Positions 1-7,050 of a DNA stretch of 38,048 bases are shown in pieces; the first letter of the stretch is position 1, and each line of letters begins with the position of its first letter. The DNA comes from Candidatus Kuenenia stuttgartensis. GTDB lineage: Bacteria > Planctomycetota > Planctomycetia > Pirellulales > UBA1268. The notes below the pieces were generated by a model. It was not told the DNA's origin. It ran no database searches and saw only the letters and a list, made by a program, of their open reading frames with translations. The translations under genes were made by a program, and so were the position numbers. The stretch covers positions 1 through 38,048 of the forward strand of contig CAMDFJ010000012.1 in the NCBI GenBank assembly GCA_945897435.1, in the 5' to 3' direction.

Positions 1-579
1 CAGCGGCAGACCGGCGACGCTGGCGCTGCTCCAGACCGGCACCATGCTGTCGCCGTGTTCGCCGAGGATCATCGCCTGAACCTGCGTGGCGGGGCATTTC
101 AGGTTCATGGCCAGGAGACTGCGGAAGCGGAGCGTGTCGAGCAGCGTACCGAGGCCGATCACGTGCCCCTTGGGAAGGCCGAGCTCCTTCTCGGCGAGGT
201 AGGTGAGGATGTCGACAGGATTCGAGACCACGAGCACCGTGGCATCCCGCCGCAGCCCCTTCGCCTTGATCGACGCCAGGATCGTGCGAAAGAGCTCGAC
301 GTTGCGGTTGATCAGGGCCAGCCGGCTCTCGTCGGGCTTGCGCCGCAGGCCCGCGGTGATGCAGATGCAATCGGCATCGGCCAGCTGCTCGTAGCCGCCG
401 GCGTGGATCGACTGGTCGGCGATCGCCGCCGTGCCGTGGAGCATGTCGAGGGCCTGGCCGTCGGCCAGATCGGCATTGGCATCGACGATCACGATCTCGT
501 GAACGATGCCGCCGAGTTGGAGGGCGAAGCCCGCCGACGAGCCGACGATGCCGCCGCCACCGATGATTCCAACCTTCAT
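1..579 (-). CDS. Lactate/malate dehydrogenase family protein (C-terminus beyond window)
   Basis: NAD-dependent 2-hydroxyacid dehydrogenase. The first 193 residues are present and the frame stays open to the window edge. The N-terminal Rossmann motif is GIIGGGGIVGSS (residues 4-15). Catalytic residues of the LDH/MDH family are visible: Arg86 in KPDESR, Asn120 in VVSNPVD, Asp148 and Arg151 in LLDTLRFR, and His175 in GEHGDS. The substrate-loop position that is Gln in most lactate dehydrogenases appears to be Arg80, which is malate-dehydrogenase-like, so the substrate is uncertain. The ATG is preceded by AAGGA, and the gene lies 43 bases after the class II aldolase in the same direction. In known PVM microcompartment loci this enzyme is thought to oxidise lactate or balance NAD+/NADH; that role is inferred here. 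Confidence 0.88.
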   Translation of the reverse strand, partial: MKVGIIGGGGIVGSSAGFALQLGGIVHEIVIVDANADLADGQALDMLHGTAAIADQSIHAGGYEQLADADCICITAGLRRKPDESRLALINRNVELFRTILASIKAKGLRRDATVLVVSNPVDILTYLAEKELGLPKGHVIGLGTLLDTLRFRSLLAMNLKCPATQVQAMILGEHGDSMVPVWSSASVAGLPL

Positions 580-622
580 GAGGAGTTCCTTGTGCGCGAG
601 TGAGGAGGGAACGGGGGCCGTG

Positions 623-1534
623 TCAGGCAGACATCTTGATTCCCAGCTGCCTGCAGACGGTTTCCGTGACCACCCTGACGAGGGCCTCCTGATCGAGCCC
701 GGTCCCGGCTGCGGGGCTCGTCGAGGCGGCGGGGACGGCCATCGGCGGCGGGGCGTCGAAGGCCTTGCGGTCGACCCCCGTCGTGCTCCAACTGGCCCGA
801 AACACGTCGTTGGCGCAGATGTCGCAGTTCTCGATTCCCTTTTCGAGCCGCGGGTCGCTGTAGCCCCACTTCTGCTTGAGTTCGAGCAGTTCCTGCGTCT
901 CCTGCTTGGACAGGAAGGTGACCCGGCCGAGGTCCTTGGCGAGCATCAGAATCCGGCAGTAGGCGTCGAGGATCTCGGTCCACCAGTAGGCCTTCTCGAC
1001 CGTTTCGCCGAAGCTTACGGTGCCGTGATTGGCGAGGATCACGACGTTCGACTGCTTGACGAACGGCTTGACGGTGTCGGCGAACTTCTGGCCGCCGGGG
1101 GTCTCGTAGCGGGTGATCGGCACGTCGCCGAGAAACACCTCGACCTCCGGGAGCACGCACTGCGGGATCGGCTCGCGGGCCACGGCGAAGGCTGTGGCGT
1201 GGGGCGGGTGGCAGTGGACGACCGAATTGATGTCGGGCCGTTCCTTCATGATCGTGAGGTGGAGCAGGATCTCGCTCGACCGCTTGCGGTTGCCGCCGAT
1301 CTGGTTCCCCTCCATGTCGACGATGCAAAGGTCGGAGGGCTTCATGAAGCCCTTGGAGATCATCGTCGGGGTGCAGAGAACCTCGTTGGGGCCGAGGCGA
1401 AACGAGATGTTGCCGTCGTTGCCGGCGGCGAAGCCCTTGTTGTAGATCCGGCGGCCGATGTCGCAGATCTCTTCCTTGAGCTGGTTGAGTGGCTTGTTCG
1501 CGGTGGTCATCTTTCCTGCCTGGATGGGTGCCAT
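623..1534 (-). CDS. Class II aldolase (fuculose/rhamnulose-1-phosphate type) with C-terminal encapsulation peptide
   Basis: Zinc-dependent aldolase of the AraD/FucA family, 303 residues. In PVM microcompartments this enzyme cleaves L-fuculose-1-phosphate or L-rhamnulose-1-phosphate to dihydroxyacetone phosphate and lactaldehyde. Likely zinc ligands are His107 and His109 (HCHPPHA) and His170 (ANHGT); a Glu at residue 88 (SSE) fits the catalytic acid. The catalytic domain ends near residue 210. It is followed by an extension with a CDIC motif (237-240), a Pro/Ala/Ser-rich linker (about 260-280) and an amphipathic helix (281-299) typical of an encapsulation peptide. AAGGAGA lies 8 bases before the chosen ATG; an in-frame ATG at codon 9 also has AGGAAAG before it. 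The sugar isomerase and kinase needed to make the substrate are not in the window. Confidence 0.93.
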   Translation of the reverse strand: MAPIQAGKMTTANKPLNQLKEEICDIGRRIYNKGFAAGNDGNISFRLGPNEVLCTPTMISKGFMKPSDLCIVDMEGNQIGGNRKRSSEILLHLTIMKERPDINSVVHCHPPHATAFAVAREPIPQCVLPEVEVFLGDVPITRYETPGGQKFADTVKPFVKQSNVVILANHGTVSFGETVEKAYWWTEILDAYCRILMLAKDLGRVTFLSKQETQELLELKQKWGYSDPRLEKGIENCDICANDVFRASWSTTGVDRKAFDAPPPMAVPAASTSPAAGTGLDQEALVRVVTETVCRQLGIKMSA

Positions 1535-1562
1535 GGGTGTCGTTCTCCTTGACGATTATGAA

Positions 1563-1925
1563 TCAGGTTTTCGGTCGCGGTCGGTTTGCCTTGGATGAAG
1601 ATCGTGTCGCCGGGGCCGGTTCTGACGGGCCTGCGGGTCGTGACGGGCGGGCGAGATCGACACGGTCGATGATGGCGGCGATGTAGGCATCGACCGGCCT
1701 GTCGAGCGGATGAAACGGCTGGGCCGCCTCGCCCCCCTCGCTGAAGGCGACAAGCATCCCGTCGCCGCAGCCGAGTGGATCCCAGGCGACGAGCGGCTCG
1801 GCGTTGGCCAGGCCCGTTTCGAGATCGCTGGCCGAGAGCGGCACGATGATCCGAAACACGCCGCCGCGGACCGCGGGCAACGGTTCGACGAGCGTCAGTG
1901 TGCCGATCGTTCTGGCGAGTCGCAT
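1563..1925 (-). CDS. BMC-P (EutN/CcmL) pentameric vertex shell protein, copy 1
   Basis: 120-residue shell protein of the EutN/CcmL/CsoS4 family, which forms the pentamers that cap shell vertices. The fold signature is visible: an N-terminal strand starting MRLARTIGTLTL, a central block with DPLGCGDGMLVAFSEG (about residues 51-66), and a C-terminal strand around YIAAIIDRVDL. About 20 residues of Pro/Ser/Arg-rich tail follow the family domain. The frame is open upstream to about 2048, but the family N-terminus and the upstream stop at 1966 favour the ATG at 1925. Its ribosome site is weak. It lies between the RpiB-like gene (40-base gap) and the aldolase, and is the most divergent of three BMC-P copies in the operon. 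Confidence 0.9.
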   Translation of the reverse strand: MRLARTIGTLTLVEPLPAVRGGVFRIIVPLSASDLETGLANAEPLVAWDPLGCGDGMLVAFSEGGEAAQPFHPLDRPVDAYIAAIIDRVDLARPSRPAGPSEPAPATRSSSKANRPRPKT

Positions 1926-1965
1926 GGGGTTTGTCTGGGCTTGGGTGAGGCGGGCGGCCGCTGGA

Positions 1966-2751
1966 TCAGTGGCTGTGGCCCTGGCAGCCGCAGGGGGTCG
2001 GTGCGGAGTCGAGTTCGGCCGGCACGCTGCCGGTGTTCCGCTTCGCAAACTCGACGGCCAGCCGTTCGAGGCTCACGGCCGAGAAATCCCTGGGGTCGAT
2101 CGCGACGACATTCGCTGCGCAGGCGTCGATGGCGGCCATGACGGTCGTGGTATCGCGGCCCGTGATCGCCCGCAGACTCGGCTGCCGGTTGGCGAGGATC
2201 ACGGCCGCGGCGGGCCGGATCGTGAGCAGCAGGCAGCGGGCGCCGTCGCGGGGCACGTGGGTTGCAAAGGCGTCGATCGCGGCCCCGAGGCCGGCCGCGG
2301 GAAGCTGCTGGGTTCCGGGCACGGCCCGGGGGATTCCAGCGGCCCGGCCGGCGAGGTCGGAGGGGCAGTCGGCCCGGGCGATGACGAGCGGCCGGGCCGC
2401 CGCCGATCCATTTGCAACGGTCGCCCGCAGAATCTCGATCCCGGCATCGACTGCAAACTCCCTGGCCGAGGGCGTGATCACGGCCGCGGCCGGCACCGTC
2501 AGACGGCGTGTGCCAGGGCTGAGTCGCTCGAGCAAGGCGAGCGTGATCACCCGATCCGTGATCACCGGGCCGTCGTTTCCGGAAGACTGGGCCGCGGCCG
2601 CCTGGGAAGAGGTGACCTGGCCGGCAACCTGAGTCGGAGCCCTGGCAGCCGGGCTGCCGGCAGCGGAAGCCACCTGCCCGGACTGAATCCGGGCGAGCAC
2701 CTCGGCCACGATGCTGCGGACGATGTCTGGGCTGATGGGGGCGGAGGCCAT
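1966..2751 (-). CDS. RpiB-like microcompartment-associated protein with encapsulation-type helix (function unknown)
   Basis: 261-residue protein with a mosaic layout. Residues 6-24 form an amphipathic helix like those on the operon's enzymes. Residues 25-60 are an Ala/Ser/Gln linker. Residues 62-110 resemble the small EutT/EutQ-type linker module (VPAAAVITPSAREFA then GIEI). Residues 170-238 resemble the second half of ribose-5-phosphate isomerase B: ILANRQPSLRA aligns with the IAANK-PG-RA block, and AANVVAIDPRDFS with the HN-ANVLALG-R block. The RpiB catalytic Cys (CGTG) appears as TIRP, and the HN pair is lost. The C-terminus is a Cys/His tail, CGCQGHSH (254-261). It is therefore unlikely to be a standard isomerase; scaffolding, ligand or metal binding are possible. 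The domain matches were made by eye. Confidence 0.72.
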   Translation of the reverse strand: MASAPISPDIVRSIVAEVLARIQSGQVASAAGSPAARAPTQVAGQVTSSQAAAAQSSGNDGPVITDRVITLALLERLSPGTRRLTVPAAAVITPSAREFAVDAGIEILRATVANGSAAARPLVIARADCPSDLAGRAAGIPRAVPGTQQLPAAGLGAAIDAFATHVPRDGARCLLLTIRPAAAVILANRQPSLRAITGRDTTTVMAAIDACAANVVAIDPRDFSAVSLERLAVEFAKRNTGSVPAELDSAPTPCGCQGHSH

Positions 2752-2798
2752 GGCGTTGCTCGAGGTGGAGTCTGGGTCTGGTCTGCGACCGGGTGCGG

Positions 2799-3071
2799 TC
2801 AGGCTGGGAGGGGCGGATCGACGATCGCCACCGCGCTCCAGCGGGCGGGCGTGGTGTCGCTCTTGAGCCGCTCCCGCAGGAGCCGGCCGTCGCTGGTGAT
2901 CATCACCGTGTCGCCGGGGCCGGCCGAGACGACGTCGATCGAGATCTGTGGGTCGCCATCCGGGGAACGGCCGTCGGCGAGCAGCGGCTGGACGAGCAGC
3001 AGCTTGGCGCCCTGGAGCGACGGGTGTTTCACCGTCGACGTGACCGTTCCGATGACGCGGGCGAGTTGCAT
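2799..3071 (-). CDS. BMC-P (EutN/CcmL) pentameric vertex shell protein, copy 2
   Basis: 90-residue EutN/CcmL-type protein with the compact canonical length. It starts MQLARVIGTVTSTVKHPSLQ, has the first-strand/loop pattern of the family followed by KLLLVQPL (residues 23-30), and has the conserved core VVSAGPGDTVMITSDGR (about 47-63). It ends with the strand AVAIVDPP. It lies 36 bases after the aldehyde dehydrogenase and 47 bases before the RpiB-like gene on the same strand. The ribosome site before the ATG is weak (AAGAAA), so translation may depend on coupling within the operon. It is predicted to form pentameric vertices of the shell. Confidence 0.93.
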   Translation of the reverse strand: MQLARVIGTVTSTVKHPSLQGAKLLLVQPLLADGRSPDGDPQISIDVVSAGPGDTVMITSDGRLLRERLKSDTTPARWSAVAIVDPPLPA

Positions 3072-3107
3072 GATGTTTCTTGAGGCGTTCTTCGGCCGAA
3101 GCCTGTG

Positions 3108-4577
3108 CTATGTGGGGCTGCCGAGGATGCGGAGATCGTCCACCAGCGTGCAGCGACGCTGCCGGGTGAAGGTGAGCGGCGTGGTCACGCCCTCACCGGT
3201 CGGGGTGGCGATCGAGAACGAGAGGTAGCCCTCGCCGCCGAGACCGAGGCCGGCCACGCTGGGGCCGTTCTTGACGAACAGCGTCGTGTCGAGAAGCCGT
3301 CCCATCCGCGTCATGGTGCGGACGTTGTTGGAGTGGATGATCGCGGTGTGGCGGAAGCCGTGCTCGCTCTCGTGGGCCAGTTGGATCGCATGGTCGACGT
3401 CCTTGCAGCGGACGAACGGCACGAAGGGCATCATCTGCTCGGTCGGCACGAAGGGGTTGTCGTTGGCGGTTTCGCCGAAGACGAGTTCGAGATCGTCCCG
3501 GGCGTCGGCGCCGGCCGCCCGGGCGAGCACGGCGGCATCCTGGCCAATGAAGTCCTTGCAGGGCGCCCAGTGGCGGTGGGCCCCCTCACCGACCATCACG
3601 ATCGCCTTCTGGGTCAGCGTCTCGACCTGGCGGGCGTGAAGCCGCAGGGCCCCGGCCCGCTCCATCGCGGCCATCATCGCGTCGAACACGCTCTCAACGA
3701 CGAACACCTGCTTCTCGCCGATGCAGAGCAGATTGTTGTCGTAGGCCGCGCCGGCGATGATCGAGCGGGCGGCGTTGTCGAGGTCGGCGGTCTCGTCGAC
3801 CACGACGGGCGGATTGCCTGGGCCGGCGACGATCGCCCGCTTGCTCGACTGCATCGCGGCCCGGGCCACGGCCGGCCCTCCGGTCACGCAGATCAGCTTC
3901 ACGCCCCGGTGGTTGAAGAGTTCGGCCGCCGTTTCAAGCGTCGGCTCGGCGACGAGGCAGACCAGATTGTCGATGCCGATGTCGCGATGGATCGCCTGGT
4001 TGAACCGGCGAACGCCCTCGGCCGCCACCTTTTTGCCGCTGGGATGCGGGTTGACGACGACGGTGTTGCCGCCGGCGATCATGTTGATCGCGTTGCAGGC
4101 GATCGTCGGCAGGGAGTGGGTCACCGGTGTGATCGCGCCGATGACGCCGAACGGGGCGTGCTCGATCACGGCCAGTCCGTGATCGCCGCTGAAGACCTCG
4201 CTCTGCATGAACTCCACGCCCGGCACCTTCTCGCCGAGCACCTTGAGCTTCTCGATCTTGTGGACGAGCCGGCCGACCTTCGTCTCGGCAAACTCCATCC
4301 TGCCGAGTTCCTCGGCGTCCTCGATCGAGATCCGGCGGATGTGGGCGATCGCCTTCCGCCGACCCTCCACGCCGAGCCGCTCGAGCTGCTCGAAGGCCTC
4401 CTGGGCTGCCCGGACGGCATCGTCGACACCGGCGAAGATGCCGTGGGAGCCGGAAAACGATCCGGCTGGGCGGGGCTGGTTCGCGGCTCGATTCGACCCT
4501 GGGGCGGCCGCCGTCTTCAGTTCGGCGATCACCTGGCGGACGATCTCGGCGATCTCGGGGGCTGTGGCGCTGGACAT
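3108..4577 (-). CDS. PduP-like CoA-acylating aldehyde dehydrogenase
   Basis: 489-residue CoA-dependent aldehyde dehydrogenase of the PduP/EutE type. In PVM microcompartments it oxidises lactaldehyde to lactyl-CoA with NAD+ inside the shell. The N-terminal amphipathic helix (about residues 5-22) and the following Ala/Pro linker fit an encapsulation peptide. The catalytic cysteine is Cys285 in [10 protein letters not shown]. Other family blocks are [13 protein letters not shown] (142-154), NPHPSGKK (176-183), VTGGP (231-235) and the glycine loop GPGNPP (252-257). Length is close to that of PduP. The start is 6 bases after the BMC-P stop, with AGGAAG lying inside the end of that gene, which suggests tight co-translation. 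The substrate is assigned from operon type, not from sequence alone. Confidence 0.95.
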   Translation of the reverse strand: MSSATAPEIAEIVRQVIAELKTAAAPGSNRAANQPRPAGSFSGSHGIFAGVDDAVRAAQEAFEQLERLGVEGRRKAIAHIRRISIEDAEELGRMEFAETKVGRLVHKIEKLKVLGEKVPGVEFMQSEVFSGDHGLAVIEHAPFGVIGAITPVTHSLPTIACNAINMIAGGNTVVVNPHPSGKKVAAEGVRRFNQAIHRDIGIDNLVCLVAEPTLETAAELFNHRGVKLICVTGGPAVARAAMQSSKRAIVAGPGNPPVVVDETADLDNAARSIIAGAAYDNNLLCIGEKQVFVVESVFDAMMAAMERAGALRLHARQVETLTQKAIVMVGEGAHRHWAPCKDFIGQDAAVLARAAGADARDDLELVFGETANDNPFVPTEQMMPFVPFVRCKDVDHAIQLAHESEHGFRHTAIIHSNNVRTMTRMGRLLDTTLFVKNGPSVAGLGLGGEGYLSFSIATPTGEGVTTPLTFTRQRRCTLVDDLRILGSPT

Positions 4578-4583
4578 GGATGA

Positions 4584-4892
4584 TTACTTCCTGTTGAAGA
4601 CTTCCTGGCCTTCGATCCGGACGGTGTCGACGAGCCCGATGACGACGGCGTCGATCGGGAGGGTCTTGGTTTCGGGGGTCAGCCGGGCGCTCGAGCCCTG
4701 GGTGACGAGGACGAACTGCCCTTCGCCGGCGCCGAGGGTGTCGACGGCGATGAAGGTGCGGCCTGTCGAGACGAGCCTGTCCCGCGACTTCTCGTCGAGC
4801 CGGTAGGGTTCGACGACGAGCAGTTTGTGGCCGGTCATCGACTCGGTCTTCTGCGTGGCCACCACGGATCCGGTCACCAGTGCGACGAACAT
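4584..4892 (-). CDS. BMC-P (EutN/CcmL) pentameric vertex shell protein, copy 3
   Basis: 102-residue EutN/CcmL family protein starting MFVALVTGSVVATQKTESM. It has the family blocks HKLLVVEPY (residues 22-30), AVDTLGAGEGQFVLVTQGSS (49-68) and a C-terminal strand DAVVIGLVDTV (81-91). Among the three copies this one is closest to the classical CcmL/EutN pattern. Its ATG shares one base with the TGA of the acetate kinase gene (TGATG), a common arrangement for translational coupling. A much longer reading frame continues upstream but is only the antisense-like shadow of acetate kinase, so the start at the overlap was chosen. It is predicted to form vertex pentamers. Confidence 0.94.
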   Translation of the reverse strand: MFVALVTGSVVATQKTESMTGHKLLVVEPYRLDEKSRDRLVSTGRTFIAVDTLGAGEGQFVLVTQGSSARLTPETKTLPIDAVVIGLVDTVRIEGQEVFNRK

Positions 4893-6151
4893 CAGCCAGC
4901 GCTCCTCTCTGGGGTTCCGCCCGCGAGCAGGTCGCGGGCCTGCCGGGCCACGATCAGTTCCTCGTTTGTCGGAATGACCCAGACGGCGACCTTCGCCGAG
5001 GGGCTTCCGATCGACCGCTCCGCCGATCCCTTGGCCGCGTTGGCCATGGGGTCGATCGCGATCCCGAGATCCTCCAATCCGGCGAGCACCGCGGCCCGGG
5101 TCAGCGGCGAGTTCTCGCCGATGCCCCCCGCGAAGCCGATGCAGTCGAGCCCGCCAAGTTCCACGATCCCGGCTCCGAGCCAGTGGCGAATCGAGGCCAC
5201 GTAGACATCGATCGCCGTCCGGGCCCGCGGATTGCCGGCGGCGGCCGCCTCCTCGAGGTCCCGCATGTCGCCCGACGTTCCCGACATTCCCGCCAGCCCG
5301 CTGCCGCTGGAAAGCTCGGCCAGCAGCTCCTCGAAACCCTTCCCCGTCGCCTTCGCCACGTGGACGAGGGCGAACGGATCGAAGTCGCCGGCCCGGTTGT
5401 TCTGGGGCAGGCCCGACTGCGGGCTCATCCCCATCGACGTTCCCACGCTCCTTCCGTCCCTGATCCAGCAGACGCTGCTCGATCCGCCGAGGTGGCAGGA
5501 GATCGCCCGAAGCGGTCTCTGCTGACGCATCGGCACGAGCGTTGCCAGCCGTTCCGAGACGAAGCGGTGACTCGCCCCGTGGAAGCCCCAGCGGCGCACG
5601 AGATGTCGCCCGGCCCATTCGGTCGGAACGGCATAGAGGGCGTTGCGGTCCGGGATCGTGGCATGGAATCCCGTCTCGAACGCCGCCACCAGCGGAACCC
5701 GTGGCAGCCTCTCCCCCAGCAGCCGCATCGCCCGCACGTAGGGCGGGTTGTGGGCCGGTGCCACGAGTGACATCTCCTCCATCGCCGCGAGCACGTCGGC
5801 CGTGACCCGGACGACCCCGCTCACGCGGCCGCCATGCACCGCCTTGAATCCCACCGCCGCCACCTCGTCGATGCTCTCGAGGGGTCCGTCGGCGCCCGTC
5901 AACTGATCGACCGCGGCCTGCAGGGCGACGGCGTGATCGGGCACGGGCATGACGGTCTCGATCGAACGGCCTACGGTCGTGGCCCCGGGAGCGGCTGGCA
6001 ACGACGCGTAGACCCGGCTCTCGGCCGCGCCGACCCGTTCGACACCACCCTTGGCGAGTTCCAGGCCCCCCTCCGCGCCGGCCGTTTCCGGCAGGTCGAA
6101 GAGACGGTACTTGAAACTCGTCGATCCGAGATTGGCTACGAGGACTTTCAT
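4892..6151 (-). CDS. Acetate/propionate kinase family (AckA-like)
   Basis: 419-residue acetate kinase family enzyme. In this pathway it should convert the acyl-phosphate made by PduL (lactyl-phosphate or a short-chain equivalent) to the acid while making ATP. AckA signatures are present: NLGSTSFKYRLFD at residues 7-19, AVHGG, FETGFHATIP, RRWGFHGASHRFV, a phosphate-binding block LGGSSSVCWIRDGRSVGTSM, and FAGGIGENS near the C-terminus. The usual GTRSGD-DP segment reads NNRAGDFDP, keeping the catalytic Arg. No encapsulation peptide is evident. The gene lies 28 bases after BMC-H and overlaps the next BMC-P by one base. Specificity for lactyl-phosphate is inferred from the operon. Confidence 0.94.
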   Translation of the reverse strand: MKVLVANLGSTSFKYRLFDLPETAGAEGGLELAKGGVERVGAAESRVYASLPAAPGATTVGRSIETVMPVPDHAVALQAAVDQLTGADGPLESIDEVAAVGFKAVHGGRVSGVVRVTADVLAAMEEMSLVAPAHNPPYVRAMRLLGERLPRVPLVAAFETGFHATIPDRNALYAVPTEWAGRHLVRRWGFHGASHRFVSERLATLVPMRQQRPLRAISCHLGGSSSVCWIRDGRSVGTSMGMSPQSGLPQNNRAGDFDPFALVHVAKATGKGFEELLAELSSGSGLAGMSGTSGDMRDLEEAAAAGNPRARTAIDVYVASIRHWLGAGIVELGGLDCIGFAGGIGENSPLTRAAVLAGLEDLGIAIDPMANAAKGSAERSIGSPSAKVAVWVIPTNEELIVARQARDLLAGGTPERSAG

Positions 6152-6179
6152 GGTTCTTGACGGGCTCGCGCCGCCTTCC

Positions 6180-6449
6180 TCAGCTGAAAAACGCGGCCAC
6201 GAGGCTGTCGGCAGGACGGGGGATCACGTGGCTGGCCACGAGTTCGCCGACCTGCTGTGCCGCCGTCGCACCAGCCTCGACTGCCGCCCGCACGCTGCCG
6301 ACGTCGCCCTGGACGACGGTCGCCACGTAGGCATTGCCGATGCTGATCCGCTTCAGAATCTTCACGTTGGCCGCCTTGGCCATCGCATCCGTCGCCTCGA
6401 CGAGGCCGACGAGTCCCTTGGTCTCGAGCAATCCGATCGCAGTGTTCAT
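6180..6449 (-). CDS. BMC-H hexameric shell protein (short form)
   Basis: 89-residue single-domain BMC-H shell protein, the class that tiles shell facets as hexamers. Family blocks are visible: AIGLLETKGLVGLVEATDAM (residues 4-23), AANVKI (26-31), VATVVQGDVGSVRAAVEAG (about 42-60), and SHVIPRP near the C-terminus. The pore segment reads RISIGN (34-39) instead of the usual KIGSG-type loop, which may give a pore of different selectivity. The ATG at 6449 is preceded by AAGGAA at 6 bases; the frame extends upstream but family length argues against it. It lies 93 bases after the longer BMC-H and 28 bases before acetate kinase. Confidence 0.95.
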   Translation of the reverse strand: MNTAIGLLETKGLVGLVEATDAMAKAANVKILKRISIGNAYVATVVQGDVGSVRAAVEAGATAAQQVGELVASHVIPRPADSLVAAFFS

Positions 6450-6542
6450 GTCTGTTCCTTCCGAGTGGGTTCGATCTGTAAAAGTGGGAAAAACCGAGTT
6501 CAAAAACAGGTCCAGTTGTGTCTCCACGGCTGCAGCAGCCCG

Positions 6543-7019
6543 TCAGACATTGGCGGGCAGCACGATCCCGATGTCCTCGTGAGGACGGGCGATCACCTGC
6601 ACGCTGACGACATCGCCGATCCGGCCGCCGGCCGCCGCACCCGCGTCGGTCGCCGCCTTCACCGCGGCAACGTCACCCGAGACGAACGCCGTCACGAGTC
6701 CGCTGCCGATCTTGTCCCAACCGATGAAGGTGACGTTTGCCGCCTTCATCATCGCGTCCACCGCCTCGACGAGGGTGACGAATCCCTTCACCTCGATCAT
6801 GCCGAGGGCTTCGACGTTTTTCGCCATCTGTTGCTTCGCTCCTGTGTCAAACAACCAACCATTCCTGGCGGGGCCATCCCCGCCGACCGCACCGGCGCGC
6901 GCCGGAGAGACGGTCTTGTTTCGTGACTGCGATTTCCTCGATGCAGCTTTTTCCGGAGCGGTCTTTTGGGCCGCCTTTTTTCTGGCCGCTGATTTTTTTG
7001 CGGCTGGTTTCTTCGCCAT
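6543..7019 (-). CDS. BMC-H hexameric shell protein with basic Lys/Ala-rich N-terminal extension
   Basis: 158 residues from the ATG at 7019. The C-terminal 94 residues (from Met65) are a normal BMC-H domain: ALGMIEVKGFVTLVEAVDAM (71-90), a KIGSG pore motif (103-107), AFVSGDVAAVKAATDAG and VIARPH. Residues 2-36 are Lys/Ala/Arg-rich repeats such as KKPAAKKSAARKKAAQK, resembling basic tails of histone H1-like proteins, followed by a flexible Gly/Ala/Pro stretch. A GTG lies one codon before the ATG. An internal ATG at 6827, with AGGAG 11 bases before it, would give a canonical 93-residue BMC-H. Either or both products may be made; the sequence alone does not decide. The gene lies 31 bases after pduL. 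Confidence 0.88.
   Translation of the reverse strand: MAKKPAAKKSAARKKAAQKTAPEKAASRKSQSRNKTVSPARAGAVGGDGPARNGWLFDTGAKQQMAKNVEALGMIEVKGFVTLVEAVDAMMKAANVTFIGWDKIGSGLVTAFVSGDVAAVKAATDAGAAAGGRIGDVVSVQVIARPHEDIGIVLPANV
6839..6843 (-). promoter_or_regulatory. Possible internal ribosome binding site for a short BMC-H
   Basis: AGGAG on the minus strand, 11 bases before an in-frame ATG at 6827. Translation from there would give a BMC-H without the basic extension. The spacing is longer than ideal, so it is only a candidate for a second start. Confidence 0.4.
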
Positions 7020-7050
7020 CACTGGTGTCTCCGGCAGCCGCCGGGCCGTC

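Noticed and set aside
3105-4583. Plus-strand frame covering the aldehyde dehydrogenase
   Set aside because: It is the exact antisense of a clear PduP-like enzyme with His/Asp/Gly-rich shadow composition.
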